The notes under the pieces were generated by a model. That model was not told the origin of the DNA. It made no database searches and saw only the letters and a program-made list of their open reading frames with translations. From the NCBI GenBank assembly GCA_964444795.1, contig CAYUIQ010000325.1, positions 1 to 8,143 on the forward strand: a DNA stretch of 8,143 nt. Direction: 5' to 3'. Position 1 is the first letter of the stretch. The number at the start of each line of letters is the position of its first letter. Of the stretch, positions 1-6,053 are shown in pieces. A program made the translations under genes and the position numbers. The DNA comes from JABMRP01 sp964444795 (lineage in GTDB: Bacteria > Planctomycetota > Planctomycetia > Pirellulales > Thermoguttaceae).

Positions 1-2
1 AG

Positions 3-92
3 CTCTGCGACGACTACCCGATCATCTCGATCGAGGACGGCTGCTCCGAGGACGATTGGGAGGGCTGGAAGCTCCTGACCGACCGGCTCGGC
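3..92 (+). pseudogene. eno: Enolase fragment fused in frame to the sulfatase
   Basis: The first 30 codons read LCDDYPIISIEDG, then CSEDDWEGWK and LLTDRLG. This matches the well-known enolase segment around the Mg2+-binding glutamate (the E of SIEDG). In true enolases the segment continues with a VQLVGDDLFVTN-like stretch, which is missing. Instead the frame runs into sulfatase sequence (EEGVKFIEANKDKPFFLY). The residues LTDRLG (75-92) fit both families, since sulfatases often have a similar LTDRL motif just before the FIE/PFFLY segment. The switch therefore lies in or next to this shared 18-base stretch. Enolase identity is from memory of the family and is strong over 30 residues. Whether the join exists in the genome or only in the assembly cannot be told from the sequence. 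Confidence 0.8.
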
Positions 93-1415
93 GAAGAGGG
101 CGTCAAGTTCATCGAAGCAAACAAGGACAAGCCGTTCTTCCTCTACCAGGCGTTCCATTCCGTGCATACGCCCATCCAGGGGAAGAAGGAACTGGTCCAG
201 CAATATACCGGGCGGATGAAACCGGGCCAGCGCAATACCAACGCGACCTACGCGGCCATGCTCCATAGCCTTGATGAGAACGTCGGCCGAATCCTCGATG
301 CGCTCGACCGGCTCGAACTGGCGGACCACACCGTCGTCGTCTTCTTCTCCGACAACGGCGGCTACCATCGGGTTACCTCGAACTGGCCGCTGCGGGCCGG
401 CAAGGGCTACAGCTACGAAGGCGGACATCGCGAACCGCTCCTGGTACGCCTGCCCGGCCGCATTGCCGCGGGAAGCGTTTGCGACGTGCCGGTCACCAGT
501 GTCGATTTCTATCCCACGTTTCTCGAACTGGCCGGAACCCAGGGGGACGCCAAGCACAACGCGTCGACCGACGGCGTGAGCATCGTGCCGCTGCTGGAGC
601 AACGGGGTACGCTGGATCGCGAGGCCATCTACTGGCACTATCCCCATTACAGCCCCCAAGGCGGAACGCCCAGCGGCGCGGTGCGGGTCGGCGATTTTAA
701 GCTCATCGAGTTCTTCGAGGACGGGCACCTCGAACTCTACAACCTCAAGGAAGACCTCGGCGAGCAAAACGATCTGGCCGAGAAAATGCCCGAGAAGGCG
801 GAGCAGTTGCATGGCATGTTGCTGGCGTGGCGCAAGCGGGTCGATGCCAAGATGCCCGTGGTCAATCCGAACCCGGGCAAGCAGCCGGCACCACGCAAAT
901 CGGTGTTGATGGATCCGACCGACGAGTTTCCCGGCTTCGACGTCCTCTGGCAGGTCGGCTTGAAACAGGTGGACGACGGCTACACGGTCGCCTCCAACGC
1001 CACGGGTCTTGCCCTGATCGAAACCGATCGGCCGATCACCGGTCCGGTGACGTTCCGCTGCCAATTACAGCCGTCGACCAGTTTCCCGGCCAACGGGTTT
1101 CTCGCGTTCGGCGATGGTCCGACCGACAAACGGTTGGTCAAATGCGGGCTGTTCGTCGGCGGGGGGTATGCGGCCATCTACGAGGGTGCCTATCCCTCGG
1201 ACGACTTGGCCAAACTGTCCATGCCGGTAGGTCCGGGGCAAAGTTACGATCTGGTCGTGCGAGTGGATCCGTCGGCGTCGACCGTGGAGATGACCATCGG
1301 CGACCGGAAAGTGACGAAGAAACTGACCCGGCCGATCGAAGCAATCCGCTACTATGGCTACTCGGCTATCACCACTCGTAGCCGGTTCGGCCCGATCGAG
1401 GTGCAGACCCAATAG
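3..1415 (+). CDS. Sulfatase (formylglycine type), N-terminus missing, with C-terminal beta-sandwich-like extension
   Basis: Likely hydrolyses sulfate esters, probably on a polysaccharide. The frame is open from the left edge to TAG at 1413-1415. From about codon 25 it reads as the C-terminal part of a sulfatase: PFFLY and HTPIQ (codons 44-59), FSDNGG with D117 and N118 that in this family bind the active-site metal, the conserved lysine of RAGKG (K134), then EGGHREPLLVRLPG and the ELYNLKEDLGEQNDLA motif near the end of the domain. The N-terminal C-x-P-S-R motif that carries the formylglycine is absent, so this copy cannot be active as it stands. From about codon 303 to the end a separate ~165-residue region (DEFPGFDVLWQVG to FGPIEVQTQ) looks like a beta-rich, perhaps carbohydrate-binding, tail; that is inference. 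The first ~30 codons are enolase sequence (separate entry). Family call is firm, substrate unknown. The following RhaT-like symporter suggests sugar use. Confidence 0.88.
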   Translation, partial: LCDDYPIISIEDGCSEDDWEGWKLLTDRLGEEGVKFIEANKDKPFFLYQAFHSVHTPIQGKKELVQQYTGRMKPGQRNTNATYAAMLHSLDENVGRILDALDRLELADHTVVVFFSDNGGYHRVTSNWPLRAGKGYSYEGGHREPLLVRLPGRIAAGSVCDVPVTSVDFYPTFLELAGTQGDAKHNASTDGVSIVPLLEQRGTLDREAIYWHYPHYSPQGGTPSGAVRVGDFKLIEFFEDGHLELYNLKEDLGEQNDLAEKMPEKAEQLHGMLLAWRKRVDAKMPVVNPNPGKQPAPRKSVLMDPTDEFPGFDVLWQVGLKQVDDGYTVASNATGLALIETDRPITGPVTFRCQLQPSTSFPANGFLAFGDGPTDKRLVKCGLFVGGGYAAIYEGAYPSDDLAKLSMPVGPGQSYDLVVRVDPSASTVEMTIGDRKVTKKLTRPIEAIRYYGYSAITTRSRFGPIEVQTQ

Positions 1416-1459
1416 TTGCAGCTCCCGGGCAAACCGGCTAGATTGGGGCACCACCACGT

Positions 1460-1513
1460 CGTAGCGGAAGTCGTGAGACTTCCGGGGTCCGAACTCTCAC
1501 GAGTTCGGCTACG
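1460..1513. repeat. Double-hairpin palindrome (REP-like intergenic element)
   Basis: Two perfect 8-bp hairpins sit side by side: CGGAAGTC-GTGA-GACTTCCG at 1465-1484 and CCGAACTC-TCAC-GAGTTCGG at 1489-1508. The ends CGTAGC (1460-1465) and GCTACG (1508-1513) are also complementary and can enclose both, giving a three-way cruciform. The right half is an imperfect inverted copy of the left half, including its loop (GTGA against TCAC). It lies between the sulfatase stop and the rhaT-like start, followed by no T-run. It resembles the paired REP/BIME elements of other bacteria. Planctomycete genomes appear to carry similar motifs in many copies, but that is from memory. Confidence 0.75.
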
Positions 1514-1558
1514 GTTATCTCCCAGGCCAACGAAACTCCCAAACAAGGCGAAAGAACA

Positions 1559-2746
1559 ATGGACGAAGGCTTACTCACCGGCGGGATGTATGTGCTTCTC
1601 GGGGCGCTCTGCGGCGGATCGTTCGGCCTGCCGAGCAAGTTCGCCCAAGACTTTCCCTGGGAATGCCTGTGGGGACCGTTCTTCTTGTTCGTGACGCTGG
1701 TGATACCGCTGGTGTGTGGCCCCATGTTCGCCACGGACTTGATGGCCACTTGGCAGTCTGCCTGGTCGGGAGAGGATATCCTGGAGAAGGTGAAGGTCGA
1801 GGGCGAAGGGGCCGAAACCGGTGCCGAAGCATCCAAAGACGCCAAACCGAAGACCGAAATCAAGCCTCGACCGGCCATTGGGCCCAACGCAATCATCCTG
1901 CCCATCGTGTTCGGATTCCTCTGGGGTTGGGGCTCGATGACTTACGGCATGAGCTTCGCCATGATCGGGCTGGCTTTGGCGTACGCGATCAACTCCGGCG
2001 TACAAACCGGCTTCGGAGCGTTGATGCCGCTGGTGCTCCAGCATCCCGATGTGCTGGTGACCAGCAAGGGTTTTGTCTTGCTGGCCGGAATCATGACCTG
2101 CGTGGTCGGCGTGGTCTTCTGCGGATACTCCGGCATTCTCAAAGCGCGCAGTCTCCAGGACGACCAGACCACCGGAGAAGGAGAAGCGGACGCCGCAGCC
2201 AAGCGAAGCCGAATGGTCAAAGGCATTTGCGTGGCGCTGCTCTCGGGATTTCTGTGTGCCTGCTTCGCCGTGGCCGCCGGCTACGGAAACGACGTGCAGC
2301 AAACGTCGCACTTCAATTTTGGAAACAACCTCTCGGCATCGCAGATGCCTGTGCTTATCCTTGTGCTCGGCGGAGGTTTCTTCTCGGCCTGTCTGTATTG
2401 CGGATTCTTGCTCTGGAAGAACGCCACCTGGAAGGATTTTGCCAAGCCCGGCGTGTCGCGTGTGCTATCGCTGGCCTTGCTGATGTCCCTGCTGCACAAC
2501 GGGGCGATCTTCTTCTATGTCCGGGGAGCCACGGCACTGGGCGATCTGGGGATCTCGGTCGGTTGGGCGGCCTTCATGTCGTGTACCCTTCTGGTGGGCA
2601 ACGCCCATGGATTTCTCACCGGCGAGTGGAAGGGCGCCAGCCGCGAAAGCATCAAATGGATGCTGGCCGGGATCGCCGTGATCGTTGTCGCGATGTGTAT
2701 TCTGGGCACGGGCAACTCCATGGAGGCGGTGTCGGCGGGAAAATAG
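1559..2746 (+). CDS. RhaT-family L-rhamnose/proton symporter-like permease
   Basis: A 395-residue inner-membrane sugar permease of the RhaT family (drug/metabolite transporter superfamily), expected to import L-rhamnose or a related deoxysugar with H+. About ten hydrophobic segments are visible, near residues 7-25, 36-58, 110-130, 133-158, 171-193, 221-242, 262-286, 301-321, 329-353 and 367-384. Segments matching E. coli RhaT as remembered include GFLWGWGSMTYG (119-130) with the following GLALAYAINSGVQTG, and GWAAFMS with GFLTGEWKGASR near the C-terminus. It is longer than E. coli RhaT (344 aa) mainly through a charged loop at 71-108 rich in Glu, Lys and Ala and a second loop at 195-220. ATG at 1559 has AAGG at 1545-1548, ten bases upstream. 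Gene order after a sulfatase fits uptake of sugars freed from sulfated polysaccharide. No rhamnose catabolic enzymes are in view, so the substrate is not proven and no gene symbol is assigned. Confidence 0.85.
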   Translation: MDEGLLTGGMYVLLGALCGGSFGLPSKFAQDFPWECLWGPFFLFVTLVIPLVCGPMFATDLMATWQSAWSGEDILEKVKVEGEGAETGAEASKDAKPKTEIKPRPAIGPNAIILPIVFGFLWGWGSMTYGMSFAMIGLALAYAINSGVQTGFGALMPLVLQHPDVLVTSKGFVLLAGIMTCVVGVVFCGYSGILKARSLQDDQTTGEGEADAAAKRSRMVKGICVALLSGFLCACFAVAAGYGNDVQQTSHFNFGNNLSASQMPVLILVLGGGFFSACLYCGFLLWKNATWKDFAKPGVSRVLSLALLMSLLHNGAIFFYVRGATALGDLGISVGWAAFMSCTLLVGNAHGFLTGEWKGASRESIKWMLAGIAVIVVAMCILGTGNSMEAVSAGK

Positions 2747-2779
2747 ACTGCGCATACCACGTATCCCCCCTGGCTTCTC

Positions 2780-2809
2780 TTGACACACACCGCGATGGGC
2801 GGAAATAAT
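2780..2809 (+). promoter_or_regulatory. Sigma70-like promoter for the lipoprotein gene
   Basis: TTGACA (2780-2785) matches the -35 consensus fully, and AATAAT (2804-2809) matches the -10 at five of six positions, with an 18-base spacer. It stands out in this GC-rich DNA. Transcription would start near 2816, leaving a leader of about 70 bases before the ATG at 2887. This suggests the lipoprotein gene is transcribed separately from the upstream permease gene. Prediction only. Confidence 0.5.
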
Positions 2810-2886
2810 CTTCCCCTTATTTCCACACCCGCCGCGGCCGATAACCCTATTGGTTTGACATAGGGACAGATCCCGGGAGTAGTGTT

Positions 2887-3540
2887 ATGCGCTTGCGATG
2901 CGAATTTGGCGTCCTGTCGTCGATCATCATCTTGCTCGCGGCCAGCGGTTGCGAATCACCACCCACGCGAGCCGATAAGGGAGCCTTGCTCGGCGGAGCG
3001 GGTGGCGCGCTGGTCGGTGGGATCGTGGGCAAGCAGCTCGGCAACACGGGAGCCGGGGTGGCGATCGGAGCCCTTGGCGGCGCCTTGACCGGAGCAGTGA
3101 TCGGCGACGCGATCGACGAGAGCGAAGCCCGAAACCGCCGCATGCTGCAAGAGCAATACGGCCGCCAGGTGCGTGCCGGGGCCGTCAGCAACCAGGACGT
3201 GGTCTCCATGGTACAGGCCGGGGTCGACGAAGACGTGATCATCACCCATGTCCGGGCCCACGGCACCCAGGCCCCGTTGCAGCCCAACGACCTCATCTAC
3301 TTACAGCAGCAGGGGGTCAGCAAGCGCATCACCCAAGCGATGCAAGACCCCCCCCGGCCGCGGGCAACGATGGTCTCCGCGCCGGCGCCACGGACGGTGG
3401 TCATCCGCGAAACGGCCCCGCCGCCGATCATCGTCGAGGAACACTGCTACCACCGACCGGTGTATTATCCCCGCCACCGCGTGATCCATCACCGCCCGCA
3501 CAAGCCGAGCTCAAGCTTGAGCTTCTCGTTCGGCCATTAG
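2887..3540 (+). CDS. Glycine-zipper lipoprotein with His-rich C-terminal tail
   Basis: A 217-residue envelope protein of unknown role. Residues 1-22 form a lipoprotein signal: a hydrophobic stretch (VLSSIIILLAAS) ending at ASGC, so C22 would be lipidated. Residues 32-75 are a glycine zipper (GALLGGAGGALVGGIVG, then GAGVAIGALGGALTGAVIG), as in Omp-type and 17-kDa-antigen-like surface proteins, which insert in or pack against the outer membrane. Residues 102-152 hold two related short motifs, DVVSMVQAGVDEDVIITHVR and DLIYLQQQGVSKRITQAMQ, which look like a divergent repeated helical unit. Residues 155-185 are Pro/Ala-rich, and the end (186-217) is basic with eight histidines and four tyrosines. 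ATG at 2887 has GGGAG at 2875-2879. It has its own likely promoter at 2780-2809. The lipoprotein and zipper calls are solid; function is unknown and metal binding by the tail is only a possibility. Confidence 0.85.
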   Translation: MRLRCEFGVLSSIIILLAASGCESPPTRADKGALLGGAGGALVGGIVGKQLGNTGAGVAIGALGGALTGAVIGDAIDESEARNRRMLQEQYGRQVRAGAVSNQDVVSMVQAGVDEDVIITHVRAHGTQAPLQPNDLIYLQQQGVSKRITQAMQDPPRPRATMVSAPAPRTVVIRETAPPPIIVEEHCYHRPVYYPRHRVIHHRPHKPSSSLSFSFGH

Positions 3541-3591
3541 GGCGAGCCGCGGGAAATCACCTGTGAAGCTTCCGCTGTTTTCGGGCAGTTC

Positions 3592-3620
3592 TTGCCCACA
3601 TGGCGATCCCCCGATACAAC
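3592..3620 (+). promoter_or_regulatory. Possible promoter of the SDR/DHPS-like/pabB operon
   Basis: TTGCCC (3592-3597) and TACAAC (3615-3620) each match the sigma70 consensus at four of six positions and are exactly 17 bases apart. Transcription would start near 3627, about 42 bases before the preferred ATG at 3669. The match is modest; its value is that it is the best site in the 128-base gap and argues against translation starting at 3600. Confidence 0.25.
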
Positions 3621-3668
3621 CTAGGGCGTGGAACATCGTCTCATGGGCACCCCTGGGGGTTTTTCCAA

Positions 3669-4442
3669 ATGGAATCGAGCGGTCCCGCACCATTGGAGGG
3701 TCTGACGGCGGTCGTGACTGGTTCGTCGGGGGGGATAGGCCGTGCTATGGCATTGGAGCTGGCCGAGTCCGGTGCCGCGGTGATCGTTCATGGCCGGCGG
3801 CGTGAGGCGGCCGACGAGGTCGCCTCGCGGATCCGCCAGCAGGGGGGGCACGCCGAGGTGCTGATCGCCGATCTGGCCGACCCGAGCGTGTACGAGCCGA
3901 TGGTCGCCCGAGCCTGGCAGTGGCGCGACGGCGTCGATATCTGGATCAACAACGCCGGAGCCGATATTCTCACCGCCGGCGCGGCCCGATCGCCATTCTC
4001 CCAACGGCTCGAGGCGCTTTGGCAAGTCGACGTGACGGCCACCATCTACCTCTCGCGACTGGCGGGGCGTAGAATGAAGGCCGCCGGCTCGGGCGCCATT
4101 CTCAACATGGGTTGGGACGGGGTCGAGCGAGGAATGGCCGGCGACGGAGGAGAGTTGTTCGCCGCCGCCAAGGGTGCCGTGACCGCCTTTTCCCGAAGCC
4201 TTGCCCAGTCGCTGGCTCCGGAAGTGCGCGTCAACTGCCTGGCACCCGGCTGGATCCGAACGGCTTGGGGCCGCGAGGCGTCCGAAGCGTGGCAGCAACG
4301 GGCCGTGGCGGAGAGTTTGGCGGGACGTTGGGGCACTCCGGAAGAAGTCGCCAGCTTGGCCCGGTTCCTGGTGTCGCCCGACGCCCGGTTTGTCAACGGC
4401 CAGGTGGTCTGCCTCAACGGAGGATTCCGCCTGCCTGGATAG
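3669..4442 (+). CDS. Short-chain dehydrogenase/reductase (SDR)-like protein with altered catalytic residues
   Basis: A 257-residue Rossmann-fold protein of the SDR family. The dinucleotide-binding motif TGSSGGIG is at residues 17-24; the arginines of HGRR (41-44) after the second strand favour NADP(H); D68 (ADL) and NNAG (94-97) are also typical. The usual active-site tetrad Asn-Ser-Tyr-Lys is mostly gone: D121 stands near the Asn position, the NISS-like motif is NMGW (146-149), and Tyr of YxxxK is F164 (FAAAK, K168 kept). The C-terminal part is normal (VRVNCLAPGW at 187-196; RWGTPEEVASLARFL; NGQVVCLNGG). ATG at 3669 was chosen because it gives normal SDR length and has a G-run just upstream; an in-frame ATG at 3600 would add 23 poorly SDR-like residues. 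It is the first gene of a likely operon with a DHPS-like gene (60-base gap) and pabB. It may bind a pterin or act as a non-classical reductase; the reaction is unknown. Confidence 0.87.
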   Translation: MESSGPAPLEGLTAVVTGSSGGIGRAMALELAESGAAVIVHGRRREAADEVASRIRQQGGHAEVLIADLADPSVYEPMVARAWQWRDGVDIWINNAGADILTAGAARSPFSQRLEALWQVDVTATIYLSRLAGRRMKAAGSGAILNMGWDGVERGMAGDGGELFAAAKGAVTAFSRSLAQSLAPEVRVNCLAPGWIRTAWGREASEAWQQRAVAESLAGRWGTPEEVASLARFLVSPDARFVNGQVVCLNGGFRLPG

Positions 4443-4502
4443 TGAATGGCCTGAATACCCCTGGCCGACGAAGTGGGGTTCCCACAACCCGGACATTCCG
4501 CC

Positions 4503-6053
4503 ATGCCTCAAGATCACATTCATTTTGTCACCGGCCGCTTTGCTGAAGGGGCGTTGCGTCAGGTGGTCCACCAACTGGCACCGTCGGCCGGGTTCGACTA
4601 CTCGATCGGCGTGTTGGACATCACCATCGCCGCGCTGATGACGTCGAAGTGGGTCGCCCGGCGAATCGAAGCTCCCGACGACGCGACGCGGGTCATGGTG
4701 CCCGGCTACTGCAGCGGCGACTTGGATCTCATCAGAGACGCCGCGGGTGCGGAGGTCGAACGAGGACCACGCGACTTGCGCGAGCTGCCCGACTACTTCG
4801 GGCAAATGTCGGCCCGCGACGGCTACGGCGACTACGACGTCGAGATCCTGGCCGAGATTAGGAACGCCCCCGAACTGCCGGTCGAGCAGTTACTCGACCG
4901 GGCTCGACAACTCGACCTCGATGGGGCCAACGTAATCGTCTTGGGCTGCGGGGCCGGCGAGCCGTGGACCGGGCTGTCCGACGTGGTCCACGCGCTGTGT
5001 GATGAAGGGCACCGCGTGGCCATCGAGAGCGACCAGCCGGTGGAAATCGAGGCGGCCGTTCACAAAGGGGCCGAACTGGTCTTCTCGGTCAACGAAGCCA
5101 ACCGGCAACACGCATCGCACTGGGGTTGTGAAGTGGTCGTTACCTCCGACCTTCCCGGCACGCTACAGGGCGTGGAAGAAACAACCGCCGAACTGGACGC
5201 CGCGGGAATCCCCTGGCGGCTGGATCCGGTGCTCGATCCGATCGGGTTCGGGTTCAGCGAGAGCATCGGCCGTTTTCTGGCCGCCCGGTGGCAGTGGCCC
5301 GAGGCCAAGATGCTCATGCGCGTGAGCAACGTCACCGAGTTGATCGACGCCGATTCGGCCGGCATTCATACCGTTCTGCTGGGGTTCTGCCAGGAGATGG
5401 GCATCGACAGCGTGCTGACGACGCAGGAAACCAATTCCAACCGGGGCGCCGTCGCCGAATGCGAACTTGCCCGGCAGATGGTCTATCATGCCTTCAAGCA
5501 CCATGTCCTGCCGCGAAATCTCGAACCGGGTTTGGTGATGTTGCGCGACTCGAAACTGTTGGAACACGGCACCGAGGGCCTGATGCAGTTGCAGAGCGTG
5601 CTCAGCGACCCGTCGCCGCGCCTCTTTGCCGAAGGGGGCCGTCTACATCTGCTTGCATACAAGAAACATTTGGCCGGCAGCGACGCCTACGACTTGTTCG
5701 AGCAGCTCCAGCCCCTGTTGCGCAAACCGATGGACCTTCGCTACGCCTTCTACCTGGGTTACGAGATGTCGAAGGCGACCACCGCGCTGACGCTGGGCAA
5801 GAACTACCGCCAGGACGAGGCGCTCGACTGGGGGATGCTCACCGTGCCCGAACCGACCCGGCGAGAACGCCGCGCGGCACGGCTGGCCATCCAGGCCCGA
5901 CTCAAAGCCGAGGCCGAAGGAACCGAGACGCCATCGTGCGGAGCGTGCGACCTACCCGCCGTCGGCGAGACCGAGATCATCGGAACGCCCGATGGCGTTC
6001 CGCCCGAGGCCACTCTCCCCACCGATATTCCAGACGAGGAAACCAGCGCGTGA
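4503..6053 (+). CDS. Dihydropteroate-synthase-like protein (DUF6513 / DHPS-related / DUF4346)
   Basis: A 516-residue cytoplasmic protein. Residues 4-110 (HIHFVTGRFAEGALRQVV, then VLDITIAALMTSKW) fit the N-terminal DUF6513-type domain. Residues about 125-345 resemble the TIM barrel of dihydropteroate synthase: ANVIVLGCGAGEPW (142-155), LDPVLDPIGFGFSES (240-254) like the DPGIGFGK strand, and MRVSNVTELIDADSAG (272-287) where DHPS has its SRK region. Residues 368-446 (DPSPRLFAEGGRLHLLAYKK and AFYLGYEMSKATTALTLGKN with YRQD) fit the DUF4346-type tail found on archaeal DHPS-related proteins. The end (455-516) is a charged, Pro-rich tail with CGAC at 479-482. Such proteins occur in archaea and methylotrophs and are linked to methanopterin synthesis; the exact reaction is unproven. 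ATG at 4503 is preferred to a GTG at 4473 because homology begins there, though no clear ribosome site is seen. It overlaps pabB by four bases. Domain names are from memory. Confidence 0.85.
   Translation: MPQDHIHFVTGRFAEGALRQVVHQLAPSAGFDYSIGVLDITIAALMTSKWVARRIEAPDDATRVMVPGYCSGDLDLIRDAAGAEVERGPRDLRELPDYFGQMSARDGYGDYDVEILAEIRNAPELPVEQLLDRARQLDLDGANVIVLGCGAGEPWTGLSDVVHALCDEGHRVAIESDQPVEIEAAVHKGAELVFSVNEANRQHASHWGCEVVVTSDLPGTLQGVEETTAELDAAGIPWRLDPVLDPIGFGFSESIGRFLAARWQWPEAKMLMRVSNVTELIDADSAGIHTVLLGFCQEMGIDSVLTTQETNSNRGAVAECELARQMVYHAFKHHVLPRNLEPGLVMLRDSKLLEHGTEGLMQLQSVLSDPSPRLFAEGGRLHLLAYKKHLAGSDAYDLFEQLQPLLRKPMDLRYAFYLGYEMSKATTALTLGKNYRQDEALDWGMLTVPEPTRRERRAARLAIQARLKAEAEGTETPSCGACDLPAVGETEIIGTPDGVPPEATLPTDIPDEETSA

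Noticed and set aside
1416..1444. Promoter for the permease gene (TTGCAG, 17 bases, TAGATT)
   Set aside because: Only seven of twelve consensus positions match and the site starts right at the sulfatase stop; too weak to list.
1663..2808. A 381-residue plus-strand frame inside the permease gene
   Set aside because: The overlapping frame encodes a clear RhaT-like membrane protein. This one is Arg-rich, has no membrane segments and runs past the end of the real gene.
2855..2860. A second TTGACA as promoter of the lipoprotein gene
   Set aside because: The -10 would fall on AGTAGT over the ribosome-binding site and next to the ATG. The site at 2780-2809 is far better.
3583..3597. Hairpin GGGCA-GTTCT-TGCCC as terminator of the lipoprotein gene
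   Set aside because: The stem is only five base pairs and no T-run follows; it also overlaps the possible downstream promoter.
3600..3668. An earlier ATG start for the SDR
   Set aside because: It adds 23 residues not typical of SDR proteins and would lie inside the possible promoter. The start at 3669 gives normal length and a G-rich site just upstream.
3621..4805. A 394-residue open frame on the minus strand across the SDR and DHPS-like genes
   Set aside because: It is antisense to two genes with clear family motifs and its translation is Arg/His/Gly-rich with no domain, as expected for a shadow frame in GC-rich DNA.
5288..6049. A much longer start for PabB
   Set aside because: The upstream stretch lies wholly within the DHPS-like coding sequence and shows no PabB homology. 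PabB sequence begins soon after the GTG at 6050.
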